A stretch of 64,000 nt of DNA from DASUHT01 sp038230835 (GTDB lineage Bacteria > Actinomycetota > Thermoleophilia > Gaiellales > JAICJC01). The DNA lies in contig JBBRMM010000002.1 in the NCBI GenBank assembly GCA_038230835.1, forward strand, positions 233,231 to 297,230. Direction: 5' to 3'. The notes under the pieces are model-generated. The model searched no databases, had not been told where the DNA came from, and was given only the letters and a program-made list of their open reading frames with translations. Position numbers and translations under genes: made by a program. Positions 34,534-42,444 of this stretch are shown piece after piece. Each line of letters opens with the position of its first letter. Position 1 is the first letter of the stretch.

Positions 34534-36826
34534 CCCGCACCTCCGCCGCGACGGTGCCGGGGCCCATGAACGGCACCCGGGTGGCGAGCCGCACGACGCC
34601 TCGGCGCAGGGCTCGCGAGAGCACCGCCGGCCCGGTCTGGCGGTGGCCCCCGAAGTCGACCGTCACCCGATCGCCGACGGCGATGCCGAGATCGAGCGCG
34701 TCGTCGTGCGACAGTTCGATCCCGAGCCTGCGCTGAAAGTGGAGGTGAGGGGTGTGATCGACCGCGACACCGGCCATCAGCTGGCGGTAGCCGACGACCA
34801 CCATCGTCCCGCCGGCGTCGCCCCTCGCGTCCGCGCCGACGTGCGGCGCCGGCGGCGCATCACCGGCCGCGGGCGGCTGCGGGCGGGCGCCGCGCTCGCC
34901 GAGACCGGTGAAGGTGAGCCCGGCAAAGGCCGGGCGGTGCTGAGCGAGGTCGGCGAAGGCGGCGGGTGCATCACCGGGCAACTCGAGGCCGAGTCGCTGG
35001 GCAAGCTCGGCCGCCCAGGTGTAGCCGTCGATCACGCCGTGGGGGGCGGTGGCGGCGGCGCGCACGCGCTGCACGCGGCCCTCGAGATTGGTCAGCGTGC
35101 CGTCCACCTCCATGGTGTCGGTGGCCGGCACGATGCTGGTGATCCAGCCCGAGGAGTCGCTCTGGAAGGCCGATAGCTGGACGGCGAAGAAGCAGCGCCC
35201 GAGGGCGGCGCGCCACCGCTCCCCATGCGCCCAGTCGCCCACAGGGTCGGCGCCCAGCAGCAGGATCGCCTTCACGTCGCCCTTCTCGATTGCCTCCAGC
35301 GCCTGGTCCGGCGTGTGCGTGCCCAGCCCGGCCGCCTGGCAGCCGAGCTCGTTGGTAGCCAGTGGCGTCGGCAGGATCGCGCAGCCGCAGGAGTGGGCGA
35401 GGTGGGCGAGCACCCGGGCGGCCTCCGGTCGCAGCGGTGCGTTCCAGATCACGACGGTGCGCCGCTCGGCCACCGCCCTGCCCAGCTCGCCGTCGGCGCC
35501 GGCGGCGTCCAGCAGCACGGTGTGCGATGTCCCCGGTGCTGCCGAGATGTGCACGGAGCCGCGTAACGTCTCGAGCCTCGTGCCGCCGGCCCCGACGGTG
35601 ACCACGCGAGCGCCCTCGCGGACGGCTTTGCGGATCCGAAGCTCGACCACCGGTACGCGATGGCTGACGTCGGTGTCGCCGGCCACCACGATCAGCTCCG
35701 CTGCCTCCAGGTCGGCCAGCGACGCCGCGTAGGGCGCGAGCGAATCCCAGCCGGCGCCACCCTCGGGCCCGGCCACGCTGATGCCGCCCTCCAGTGCCTC
35801 GTCCAGGATCCGAGACCACGCGTGAGCCTCCTCGTTGGTCTGCTCGCCGGAGGCGACCACCGCGACCGAGCCCGGCCCGAACTTGGCCACCGTCGTGCGC
35901 AGGCGCTCCGCCACATGATCGAGTGCGTCGGTCTGGCTCACGGCCTCGAGCCCACGGCCGCCGCGGATCAGCGGCGTTGTGATCCGCTCCGGGCTGTCCA
36001 GGTGCGCGATTGCGTAGCGGCCCTTGTCGCACAGCCAGCCCTCATCGACCTCCGGGTGGTTGCGCGAGAGCACGCGCGCCACCCTGCCCTCGCGGATGGT
36101 GGCGTAGGTGTTGCAGCCCACCGCGCACTGGCCGCATACGGTGGGCACGTTCTGGATTTCCCACGGTCGGGCGCGAAACCGGTAGCTGGTCGAGGTGAGC
36201 GCACCCACCGGGCACAGCTCGGTGACGTTGCCGGAGAACTCGTTGCGGTACGGGTGGCCCTCGAAGGTGGTGATGATCGAGTGCGCCCCGCGGTTCTCGG
36301 GCACAAGCTGCATGTCGCCGGCTACATCCTCCGAGAATCGCGTGCAGCGATAGCAGAGGATGCACCGCTCACGGTCGAGCTTGATCAGCGGGGAGATGGC
36401 GACCGGCTTGTCCTGCGTTCGCTTGGGCAGCGTCATGCGCGTGGTGCCGGGGCCGTAGCGGAAGGTCAGGTCCTGCAGCGGGCATTCGCCGCCCTTGTCG
36501 CACACCGGGCAGTCCAGCGGGTGGTTGAGGAGCAGGAACTCGAGCACCGCGTCCTGGCCCTCCTTGGCCCTGGCGGAAGCGGAGTTGACCACCATCCCGT
36601 CGGCCGCGGGGGTGGTGCAGGCGGTCTGCAGCTTGGGCATGCCCTCGATCTCGCACAGGCACATGCGGCACGCGCCGACGCCGGCGCCGAGCCGAGGCTC
36701 GTAACAGAACACCGGCACCTCGACGCCCGCCTCGGTCGCGGCTTCGACCAGCGAGAACCCTTTGGGCACGCTTACCTCGCGCCCGTTGATGGTCAGCGTG
36801 ACGGTTGCCTGCTCGACGGTCGCCAT
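34526..36826 (-). CDS. nuoG: NADH-quinone oxidoreductase subunit G
   Basis: 766 aa. Residues about 1-80 carry the N1b 2Fe-2S ligands (CYEPRLGAGVGACRMCLCEIEG). Next come CPVCDKGGECPLQDL (N5 region) and CILCYRCTRFSEDVAG (N4). A molybdopterin-oxidoreductase-like domain follows from about 210. It keeps the CxxCxxxCx27C set (CGQCAVGC at about 229-236, fourth Cys 27 residues later) that binds the extra N7 cluster, which many complex I lack. ATG 36826 shares one base with the stop of a 51-codon gene. The C-terminal region has a Pro/Ala-rich linker (ARPQPPAAGDAPPAPHVGA). Confidence 0.95.
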   Translation of the reverse strand: MATVEQATVTLTINGREVSVPKGFSLVEAATEAGVEVPVFCYEPRLGAGVGACRMCLCEIEGMPKLQTACTTPAADGMVVNSASARAKEGQDAVLEFLLLNHPLDCPVCDKGGECPLQDLTFRYGPGTTRMTLPKRTQDKPVAISPLIKLDRERCILCYRCTRFSEDVAGDMQLVPENRGAHSIITTFEGHPYRNEFSGNVTELCPVGALTSTSYRFRARPWEIQNVPTVCGQCAVGCNTYATIREGRVARVLSRNHPEVDEGWLCDKGRYAIAHLDSPERITTPLIRGGRGLEAVSQTDALDHVAERLRTTVAKFGPGSVAVVASGEQTNEEAHAWSRILDEALEGGISVAGPEGGAGWDSLAPYAASLADLEAAELIVVAGDTDVSHRVPVVELRIRKAVREGARVVTVGAGGTRLETLRGSVHISAAPGTSHTVLLDAAGADGELGRAVAERRTVVIWNAPLRPEAARVLAHLAHSCGCAILPTPLATNELGCQAAGLGTHTPDQALEAIEKGDVKAILLLGADPVGDWAHGERWRAALGRCFFAVQLSAFQSDSSGWITSIVPATDTMEVDGTLTNLEGRVQRVRAAATAPHGVIDGYTWAAELAQRLGLELPGDAPAAFADLAQHRPAFAGLTFTGLGERGARPQPPAAGDAPPAPHVGADARGDAGGTMVVVGYRQLMAGVAVDHTPHLHFQRRLGIELSHDDALDLGIAVGDRVTVDFGGHRQTGPAVLSRALRRGVVRLATRVPFMGPGTVAAEVRDA

Positions 36827-36981
36827 CAGTCGTCGGCCTCGTCGCCGAACAGGCGCGCGGCCTGCTCGATCTCCTCCGGTGCCTCGGCCACCGCCAGCAC
36901 CTCCGGCACCACCAACTCGGGGTCCTCGCCGGTGTCGATTCGCTTTCGCGCATTCATGAAGGCCTCGCGGAACGTGGTCAC
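36826..36981 (-). CDS. 51-aa protein of unknown function between nuoF and nuoG
   Basis: A short gene coupled on both sides: GTG 36981 overlaps the nuoF stop (GTGA) and its TGA shares one base with the nuoG ATG. The product starts MTTFREAFMNARKRIDTGE, continues with DPELVVPEVLAVAEAPEEIEQ and ends in an acidic tail (ARLFGDEADD). It is predicted all-helical, has no Cys and no membrane segment. I know of no standard Nuo subunit of this kind. The tight coupling inside the operon argues that it is translated. It may be an assembly or accessory factor for the peripheral arm; that is inference. Confidence 0.72.
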   Translation of the reverse strand: MTTFREAFMNARKRIDTGEDPELVVPEVLAVAEAPEEIEQAARLFGDEADD

Positions 36982-38294
36982 GCGGGTACCTCGACGTGCG
37001 GGTGGTAGAGCGGCGTGATCGGACTGTGCTCGGTGAACGGGCAGCCGCCTTCGTCGATGTGGCGCTGGAACTCTTCGCGGAAATGGGTGACGTAGCTGGC
37101 GACCGGCATCGCCATGGCGTCGCCGAGGGGGCACAGGCACTTGCCGAGGATCCGGTCGCACACGTTGAGCAGCAGGTCGAGCTCGCCCTGGCGGGCGTCA
37201 CCCATCTCGATCCGGCGGATGATGTCGACGCCCCAGCGCGTTCCCTCACGGCACGGCGTGCACTTGCCGCAGCTCTCGTGGCGGTAGAACTCGGCCACCC
37301 GCAGGGCGAGCTGCACCATGCACACGCGGTCGTCGATCACCACCACCGCCCCCGATCCGGCCATCGAGCCCGCGGCGGCGATCGACTCGTAGTCGATGCC
37401 GGTGTCCAACTGGTCGGGCATCAGCAGCGGCGTCGACGAGCCACCGGGGATGATCGCCTTGATCGTGCGGCCCTCGGTCGCCCCACCTCCCAGTCCTTCG
37501 ATCAGGTCGCGCAGGCTGGCGGTCAGCGGCAGCTCGTAGTTGCCCGGCCGGCGGACGTTGCCCGACAGGGAGAAGACGCGCGTGCCCTTCGAGCGCTCGG
37601 TGCCGATGGCGGCATAGGCGGCGCTGCCCATCTCGAGGATGAACGGCACCGAGGCCAGCGTTTCGACGTTGTTGATCAACGTGGGCGCGGCGTACAGGCC
37701 GGCCACCGCCGGGAACGGGGGCTTCGAGCGGGGCTGCCCGCGCTCGCCTTCCAGCGAGGAGAGCAGGGCCGTCTCCTCACCGCAGATGTAGGCCCCAGCG
37801 CCGCGGTGCAGGACGACCGTGGCGTTGTAGCCCGAGCCGAGCACGTTGCGGCCGACGTAGCCACGGCTTCGGACCTCCTCGAGCGCTCGCTTGAGCACCT
37901 CGAACTCAGCGCGGTACTCGCCGCGGATGTAGATGAACGCGGACGTCGCGCTGATCGCAAAGCTCATGATCAGGACGCCCTCGATAAGCGCGTGCGGGTT
38001 TCGCAGCATGATCTCGCGGTCTTTGAAGGTGCCGGGCTCCGACTCGTCGGCGTTCACGCACAGGTACGCAGGCTTGCTGTCCTTGGGCAGGAAGGATGCC
38101 TTGCGTCCGGTAGGGAAGCCGGCGCCGCCGCGACCTCGCAGGCCGGACTCGTCGACGGCGGTGACGATGTCCGCCGGCTGCATCCCGAGCGCCTTCTTGA
38201 GCATGGCGTAGCCGCCGGCCTGCTCGTAGCCGTGGATGTCCCGCCGGTCGCCGTCGAAATCGAGCAGGATCCGCTGCGCGCCGGGGGTACTCAC
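36978..38294 (-). CDS. nuoF: NADH-quinone oxidoreductase subunit F
   Basis: 438 aa. NADH- and FMN-binding subunit where electrons enter. FMN/NADH site: SGLRGRGGAGFPTGRKASF near residue 55, NADESEPGTFKDREIM near 85, and GAGAYICGEETALLSSLEGERGQPRSKPPFPA near 170. N3 cluster ligands: ESCGKCTPCREGT near 345 and the later CLCPLGDAMA. GTG 38294 overlaps the nuoE stop. Confidence 0.96.
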   Translation of the reverse strand: MSTPGAQRILLDFDGDRRDIHGYEQAGGYAMLKKALGMQPADIVTAVDESGLRGRGGAGFPTGRKASFLPKDSKPAYLCVNADESEPGTFKDREIMLRNPHALIEGVLIMSFAISATSAFIYIRGEYRAEFEVLKRALEEVRSRGYVGRNVLGSGYNATVVLHRGAGAYICGEETALLSSLEGERGQPRSKPPFPAVAGLYAAPTLINNVETLASVPFILEMGSAAYAAIGTERSKGTRVFSLSGNVRRPGNYELPLTASLRDLIEGLGGGATEGRTIKAIIPGGSSTPLLMPDQLDTGIDYESIAAAGSMAGSGAVVVIDDRVCMVQLALRVAEFYRHESCGKCTPCREGTRWGVDIIRRIEMGDARQGELDLLLNVCDRILGKCLCPLGDAMAMPVASYVTHFREEFQRHIDEGGCPFTEHSPITPLYHPHVEVPA

Positions 38295-38860
38295 GCGCTC
38301 CCCTGTCGCAACTCGGCCACCAGCCCGGCCACACGATCGGGCCCGATCGGCTCGTGGTAGCGCTCGTCGACGCTGACCACAGGACCCCAGCCGCAGCCGC
38401 CGTAACACTCCACGATCCGCAGGGTGAACTGGCCGTCGGCGGTCGTCTCGCCGGCGTGGATCCCGAGCTCCTGCTCGAACGCGCGCAGCGTGTCGCCGGC
38501 GCCGACCAGCGCGCAGGACACGTTGGTGCACACGCAGATCTCGTGCCGGCCGGCCGGGTGCAGGCGGAACATGTCGTAGAACGAGGCCACCGACTTGCAC
38601 AGCGCGGGAGTGAAGCCGGTCGCGTCGGCCACCTGCTCGAACGCCTCGGACGGCAGCCAGCCGTGCTCCTCCTGGGCCAGGCGCAGCGCCGGGATGATCG
38701 CCGAGCGCGGCTCCGGGTAGAGCGCGACCAGGTCAAGGATACGGTCGCGAAGCGGTGCCGAACGATCCGGCTCGGGCAGCGGAGCGGGCATCTGCGGCCG
38801 CGTCTGGAGCGCACCGGCCATCGTCTCGGCGGCGGCCGGGTCGGAGCGCCGGGCAGTCAC
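38291..38860 (-). CDS. nuoE: NADH-quinone oxidoreductase subunit E
   Basis: 189 aa. Thioredoxin-fold subunit with the N1a 2Fe-2S cluster; ligands in VCTNVSCALVGAG near residue 112 and VECYGGCGWGPVVSVDERYHE near 150. The second pair is CYGGC where many have CLGAC. The helical N-terminal domain (ALRLAQEEHGWLPSEAFEQVAD) is normal. An extra, poorly ordered stretch of about 30 residues precedes it. It begins 22 nt after nuoD. Confidence 0.94.
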   Translation of the reverse strand: MTARRSDPAAAETMAGALQTRPQMPAPLPEPDRSAPLRDRILDLVALYPEPRSAIIPALRLAQEEHGWLPSEAFEQVADATGFTPALCKSVASFYDMFRLHPAGRHEICVCTNVSCALVGAGDTLRAFEQELGIHAGETTADGQFTLRIVECYGGCGWGPVVSVDERYHEPIGPDRVAGLVAELRQGSA

Positions 38861-38882
38861 GACAGACCGCCGTCGATTGAGG

Positions 38883-40157
38883 TCATCTGTCGCACTCTCC
38901 CATGACGCCGTCCAGGCTTCCGACTACCGCGATCATGTCCGCGATGTAGCGGTTGACCGACATCATCGCGGTCACCTGCAGGCTGACGAAGCTGGGGGCC
39001 CGGAAGTGGATCCGCCACGGCTTTGGGCTGCCGTCGGAGACCAGGTAGCAGCCGAACTCGCCGCGCGGCGACTCGACGGCCGTGTACACCTGCGCCGGTG
39101 CCACGCGGAAGCCTTCGGTGACCAGCTTGAAGTGGTGGATCAGCGACTCCATCGAGGTGTGCAGCTCGTGCCGCGGGGGCAGCACGTGCTTGCGATCGTC
39201 GGCCATCACCGGCCCCGACGGCATGCCCTCCAGGCACTGCTCGATGATCCGCACCGACTCGTACATCTCCTTGGTCCGGCACAGGAAACGGTCGTAGCAG
39301 TCGCCGCGTTCGCCGGTCACGACGTCGAACTCGAGTTTGTCGTAGACCAGATAGGGGTCGTTGCGGCGCAGGTCGTAGGGCACGCCCGACGCCCGCAGGT
39401 TCGGGCCCGAGAGGCCCATCGCGATCGCGGTGTCGGCGTCGATGGTGCCGATGCCGCGTAGCCGGCCCTTCCAGATCGGGTTCTCCGCCAGCAGGTCGAG
39501 GTAGGAGTCGATCTTCTTCGGCATCTCGCGGCAGAAGCGCTTGCACTCGGCGTAGAAACCCTTGGGCAGGTCCTCGGCCACGCCGCCGAACTGCGGGTAT
39601 CGGTCGTGCATGCGAACGCCTGTCACCATCTCGAACAGGTCGAGCACGGTGTCGCGTTCCCGCAGGCAGTAGAAGAAGACCGAGATCGCGCCCAGCTCGA
39701 CGCCCGACGTGCCCAGGTAGATCAGGTGCGAGTGGATGCGGTTGAGCTCGGCGAACAGTGTGCGGATCCACTGCGCGCGCTCGGGCACCTCGATCTCGAT
39801 CAGCCGCTCGACCGCGCCCACATAGGCGAGTTCGTTGGCGAAGAAGGCCACGTAGTCCATCCGGGGGGCGTACGGGATGCCCTTCCAGTACGTCTTCTGC
39901 TCGAAGTTCTTCTCGAATCCCGTGTGCACGTAGCCGATGTCGGCATCCAGGCCGACCACGATCTCGCCGTCCAGGGTCACGATCAGCCGCAGCACGCCGT
40001 GCGTGGAGGGGTGGTTGGGCCCGAAGTTGATGGTGATCAGGTCCTCGCCGGGCGGCGGGTCGATCTTGCTGGGGGCGCCGGACGGGATCACTGCCGGGCT
40101 GAAGAGCGGCACCACGGGGGCGGGGGGGCGGTCGATATCGAGGTCGGTCGGGCTCAT
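38883..40157 (-). CDS. nuoD: NADH-quinone oxidoreductase subunit D
   Basis: 424 aa. 49-kDa subunit related to NiFe-hydrogenase large subunits; forms the quinone site with NuoB. FGPNHPSTHGVLRLIVTLDGE near residue 45, GYVHTGFEKNFEQKTYWKGIPYAPRMDY near 76, and the C-terminal end with MGECDR are typical. About 35 Pro-rich residues precede the conserved domain. ATG 40157 overlaps the nuoC stop (ATGA). It is separate from NuoC, not fused as in enterobacteria. Confidence 0.96.
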   Translation of the reverse strand: MSPTDLDIDRPPAPVVPLFSPAVIPSGAPSKIDPPPGEDLITINFGPNHPSTHGVLRLIVTLDGEIVVGLDADIGYVHTGFEKNFEQKTYWKGIPYAPRMDYVAFFANELAYVGAVERLIEIEVPERAQWIRTLFAELNRIHSHLIYLGTSGVELGAISVFFYCLRERDTVLDLFEMVTGVRMHDRYPQFGGVAEDLPKGFYAECKRFCREMPKKIDSYLDLLAENPIWKGRLRGIGTIDADTAIAMGLSGPNLRASGVPYDLRRNDPYLVYDKLEFDVVTGERGDCYDRFLCRTKEMYESVRIIEQCLEGMPSGPVMADDRKHVLPPRHELHTSMESLIHHFKLVTEGFRVAPAQVYTAVESPRGEFGCYLVSDGSPKPWRIHFRAPSFVSLQVTAMMSVNRYIADMIAVVGSLDGVMGECDR

Positions 40158-40732
40158 ACGGCGTCCGTGAACTGGACCGGCTCCCCGCCGATCGGATAGT
40201 CCTTGCGCAGCGGGTGGCCGTCCCAGTCCGACGGCATGATCAGCCGCTTGAGGTTGGGGTGCCCACTGAACTCGATGCCCATCAGGTCGTACTGCTCGCG
40301 CTCGTGCCAGTCCGCGGTGGGCCAGACAGGCACGACGCTGGGTACCGGCTCGCCGTCGTTCACGCGCACCATGACCCGCACCCGCTCGGGCTTGCCGCCG
40401 TCGCCGGCGACGTGAGCCAGGTGATAGACGACCGCGAACCGCTTGGCCGGCGGCTCGGCGGTGGCCGGGGTGCCCCAGCTTCCGGTTGCGTTCAGGTCGC
40501 GCCCACGTTCGGTGCCGAAGTAGCCGGCCACCTCCTCGCCGTATCCCAGGTGGTCGACCGCCGACACTGCGGAGAGGAAGTTCTTGCCATGCTCGTCGCG
40601 CAGGCAGCGGCAGACGTCGAGCAGCCTTTCGACCCGCACCTCCACGGTCGGCATGTCGACCTCGTTGCGATGCTCGACGACGGCCCCGCGAACGCTCTTG
40701 GCGATCGCCTTTGCCAGCTGGTTCGAGGTCAC
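40154..40732 (-). CDS. nuoC: NADH-quinone oxidoreductase subunit C
   Basis: 192 aa. 30-kDa subunit of the peripheral arm. Conserved C-terminal part PVWPTADWHEREQYDLMGIEFSGHPNLKRLIMPSDWDGHPLRKDYP is diagnostic. The middle has an insertion (about residues 70-100, FGTERGRDLNATGSWGTPATAEPPAK) before the FAVVYHLAHV strand, longer than in typical NuoC. GTG 40732 overlaps the nuoB stop. Confidence 0.94.
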   Translation of the reverse strand: MTSNQLAKAIAKSVRGAVVEHRNEVDMPTVEVRVERLLDVCRCLRDEHGKNFLSAVSAVDHLGYGEEVAGYFGTERGRDLNATGSWGTPATAEPPAKRFAVVYHLAHVAGDGGKPERVRVMVRVNDGEPVPSVVPVWPTADWHEREQYDLMGIEFSGHPNLKRLIMPSDWDGHPLRKDYPIGGEPVQFTDAV

Positions 40733-41256
40733 GCCTTGGACTTCTCCTGCTCGTAGGCCGGCGGCAGACCGGCGCGGATCTTCTTCTGGATCAGGCGCAG
40801 GCCGTCGATCACGGCTTCCGGCCGCGGGGGGCAGCCGGGCACGTGCACATCGACCGGCACGATCTTGTCGACACCCTGCAGGATCGCGTAGTTGGCGAAC
40901 ATGCCGCCCGAACTCGAGCACGCGCCCATCGCCATCACCCACTTGGGCAGCAGCATCTGGTCGTACACCTGGCGCAGGGCGGGCGCCATCTTGTGCGACA
41001 CGCGGCCCGACACGATCAGCAGGTCGGCCTGGCGCGGCGATGACCGGAACACCTCGGAGCCGAAGCGGGCGATGTCGTAGCGCGGGGACGGCAGCGACAT
41101 CATCTCGATCGCGCAGCAGGCGAGGCCGAAACCGGCCGGCCAGATCGAGTTCGACTGCCCCCAGGCGAGCGCCTTTTCGAGCGTCGTCAGCATCACGTAC
41201 TGCTCGAGATCCTCCGACCGCACCGCGCGCGAGACGGTGACCGGCCTTACCGCCAT
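40729..41256 (-). CDS. nuoB: NADH-quinone oxidoreductase subunit B
   Basis: 175 aa. Carries the terminal N2 4Fe-4S cluster that reduces quinone. Ligands are visible: the tandem Cys pair in GLACCAIEMMSLPSPRYD, GACSSSGGMFANYA and HVPGCPPRPEAVIDGL. ATG 41256 is chosen (overlapping the nuoA end by 10 nt); GTG 41277 in the same frame is an alternative that adds seven residues. Confidence 0.95.
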   Translation of the reverse strand: MAVRPVTVSRAVRSEDLEQYVMLTTLEKALAWGQSNSIWPAGFGLACCAIEMMSLPSPRYDIARFGSEVFRSSPRQADLLIVSGRVSHKMAPALRQVYDQMLLPKWVMAMGACSSSGGMFANYAILQGVDKIVPVDVHVPGCPPRPEAVIDGLRLIQKKIRAGLPPAYEQEKSKA

Positions 41257-41609
41257 TCCAGCGCACCCCGCTTCCACACGTAGACGTAGGCGACGGCCAG
41301 CAGGACGACGAAGACGACCATCTCGGAGAGGCCGAAGGTCTTGAGTGCGTGCAGCCGGAGCGCCAGCGGATACAGGAAGACCACCTCGATGTCGAACACG
41401 ATGAACAGCATGGCGGTCAGGTAGTAGCTGACCGTGAATCGCCCTGCGGTGAAGGTGCGGGCCGAGACCCCCGACTCGAACGGGATCTCCTTGTCGCCGG
41501 CACGCCGGCGGCTGCGTGTTGAGACGGCGAAGGTGGCCACCAGCAACGTGAACGGAATCACGAATGCGATCGCTGCAAAGACCAGCAGGGCTGCCCAGTG
41601 TCCGAGCAC
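41247..41609 (-). CDS. nuoA: NADH-quinone oxidoreductase subunit A, first gene of the nuo operon
   Basis: 120 aa from GTG 41609, three membrane helices. Conserved: KEIPFESGVSARTFTAGRFTVSYYLTAMLFIVFDIEVVFLYPLAL with the quinone-loop region and the FDxE acidic pair. The start is set by a TATAGT box 9 nt upstream on the minus strand. An in-frame TTG farther up (41636) would place the promoter inside the gene. All fourteen nuo genes plus one small gene follow in standard order A-N with nearly every junction overlapping, implying one long transcript. Confidence 0.94.
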   Translation of the reverse strand: MLGHWAALLVFAAIAFVIPFTLLVATFAVSTRSRRRAGDKEIPFESGVSARTFTAGRFTVSYYLTAMLFIVFDIEVVFLYPLALRLHALKTFGLSEMVVFVVLLAVAYVYVWKRGALEWR

Positions 41610-41618
41610 TTGGAGGCG

Positions 41619-41624
41619 ACTATA
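41619..41624 (-). promoter_or_regulatory. -10 box (TATAGT) of the nuo operon
   Basis: On the minus strand TATAGT is followed by 9 nt and GTG 41609, so the mRNA would have almost no leader. No good -35 element was seen. Confidence 0.45.
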
Positions 41625-41781
41625 GCACCCGCACAAGGTTTGTGACGAGGCCGGGGAGATTCGTTATGAAATGTGGAATTCGCGGCAGTGTCCGGTGTCA
41701 CAAAGTCCGCTCGGCCGGAGGTTCCGCCGGCGCCGTTCGAGGCCCGGACGCGTGCCGGTCCTCAAGCTCCGCGGCGAGGGG

Positions 41782-41787
41782 TACGAT
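41782..41787 (+). promoter_or_regulatory. -10 box (TACGAT) for the A-type Fe-S carrier gene
   Basis: TACGAT lies 11 nt before ATG 41799 and only 2 nt before ATG 41790, favouring the downstream ATG. It is part of the 190-bp divergent region shared with nuoA. Confidence 0.33.
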
Positions 41788-41798
41788 TAATGCAAGCG

Positions 41799-42197
41799 AT
41801 GATCACGATCAGCCAACGCGCCGCCGCCAAGGCCCTGGAACTCCTGCGGGCCGAGAACGATCCGGGTCTGACGGGTCTGCGCGTTGCCGTCGAGGGCGGC
41901 GGCTGCTCGGGCTTCCAGTACGCGCTCGGGTTCGACGGTGACCCCGAGGAGGGCGACGCGGTGGCCGAGTTCCACGGGCTGCGGGTGATCGTCGACCCGT
42001 ACAGCTCGCCGTTGCTGGAAGGGGCGTCGGTCGACTATGTGGACGGACTGATGGGCGCCGGCTTCCAGGTGGACAACCCCAACGTGGTCGCCGCCTGCGG
42101 TTGCGGTAGCTCCTTCCAGGCCAGGGACGACACGGCCGCGGCCGGTCACGGGTCCGCCGACCACGAGCACGGCGACGACTGCGGCTGCGCCGCCTGA
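41799..42197 (+). CDS. erpA: A-type Fe-S cluster carrier (ErpA/IscA/HesB family)
   Basis: 132 aa. Delivers Fe-S clusters to target proteins. The three cluster ligands are present: Cys36 in EGGGCSGFQYALGFD and the pair Cys100/Cys102 in VVAACGCGSSF. ATG 41799 gives the family-like start MITISQRAAAKALELL; ATG 41790 three codons upstream is possible. After the conserved domain there is an unusual His/Asp/Cys-rich tail (HGSADHEHGDDCGCAA) that could bind metal. It is divergent from the nuo operon, whose products need many Fe-S clusters. Confidence 0.92.
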   Translation: MITISQRAAAKALELLRAENDPGLTGLRVAVEGGGCSGFQYALGFDGDPEEGDAVAEFHGLRVIVDPYSSPLLEGASVDYVDGLMGAGFQVDNPNVVAACGCGSSFQARDDTAAAGHGSADHEHGDDCGCAA

Positions 42198-42260
42198 GCG
42201 ACCGCCACCGCAGGCCCCCCGCCGCGCCGAAGTCACGCCTCCGTCACGCGACTGTCACGC

Positions 42261-42308
42261 GGACCGTTCGGGGTCTGACCCCGGGGTGGGGTGGGGGTGG
42301 GGTGGGTA
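42261..42308 (+). repeat. Dispersed G-tract palindromic repeat, copy 3
   Basis: GGACCGTTC, palindrome GGGGTCTGACCCC (42270-42282), then GGGGTGGGGTGGGGGTGGGG and GGGTAC. It matches copy 1 nearly exactly over its length. It is located between the Fe-S carrier gene and the flavin reductase gene. Confidence 0.87.
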
Positions 42309-42394
42309 CTGCGAACAGCGGCGCCGGAGCCCGTTTTTCCGCCCGCGGTCTCCGACCATCTACACTTCCGCTGCGCCGCGGCGGCGGCGCCGTC

Positions 42395-42420
42395 GGTAGA
42401 GTTTGGATCCAAACTCTACC
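42395..42420. promoter_or_regulatory. Perfect 26-bp palindrome, likely operator of the ferredoxin-NADP reductase-like gene
   Basis: The half-site GGTAGAGTTTGGA (42395-42407) is followed immediately by its exact reverse complement (to 42420). A TAGAGT -10-like box (42397-42402) lies inside the palindrome. It ends 24 nt before ATG 42445. A dimeric repressor or redox sensor is the natural reader; none is encoded next to it. Confidence 0.7.
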
Positions 42421-42444
42421 CCGAGTCCCACTGGAAGTGGCGCC

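Noticed and set aside
42261..42308. G-rich repeat copies as a possible CRISPR array
   Set aside because: Copies are single, separated by many kilobases, not spaced as repeat-spacer units, and no cas genes are present.
42403..42444. TTG 42403 as start of the flavin reductase gene
   Set aside because: It lies inside the perfect palindrome and adds non-conserved residues. ATG 42445 has a ribosome site and fits the FAD-domain start.
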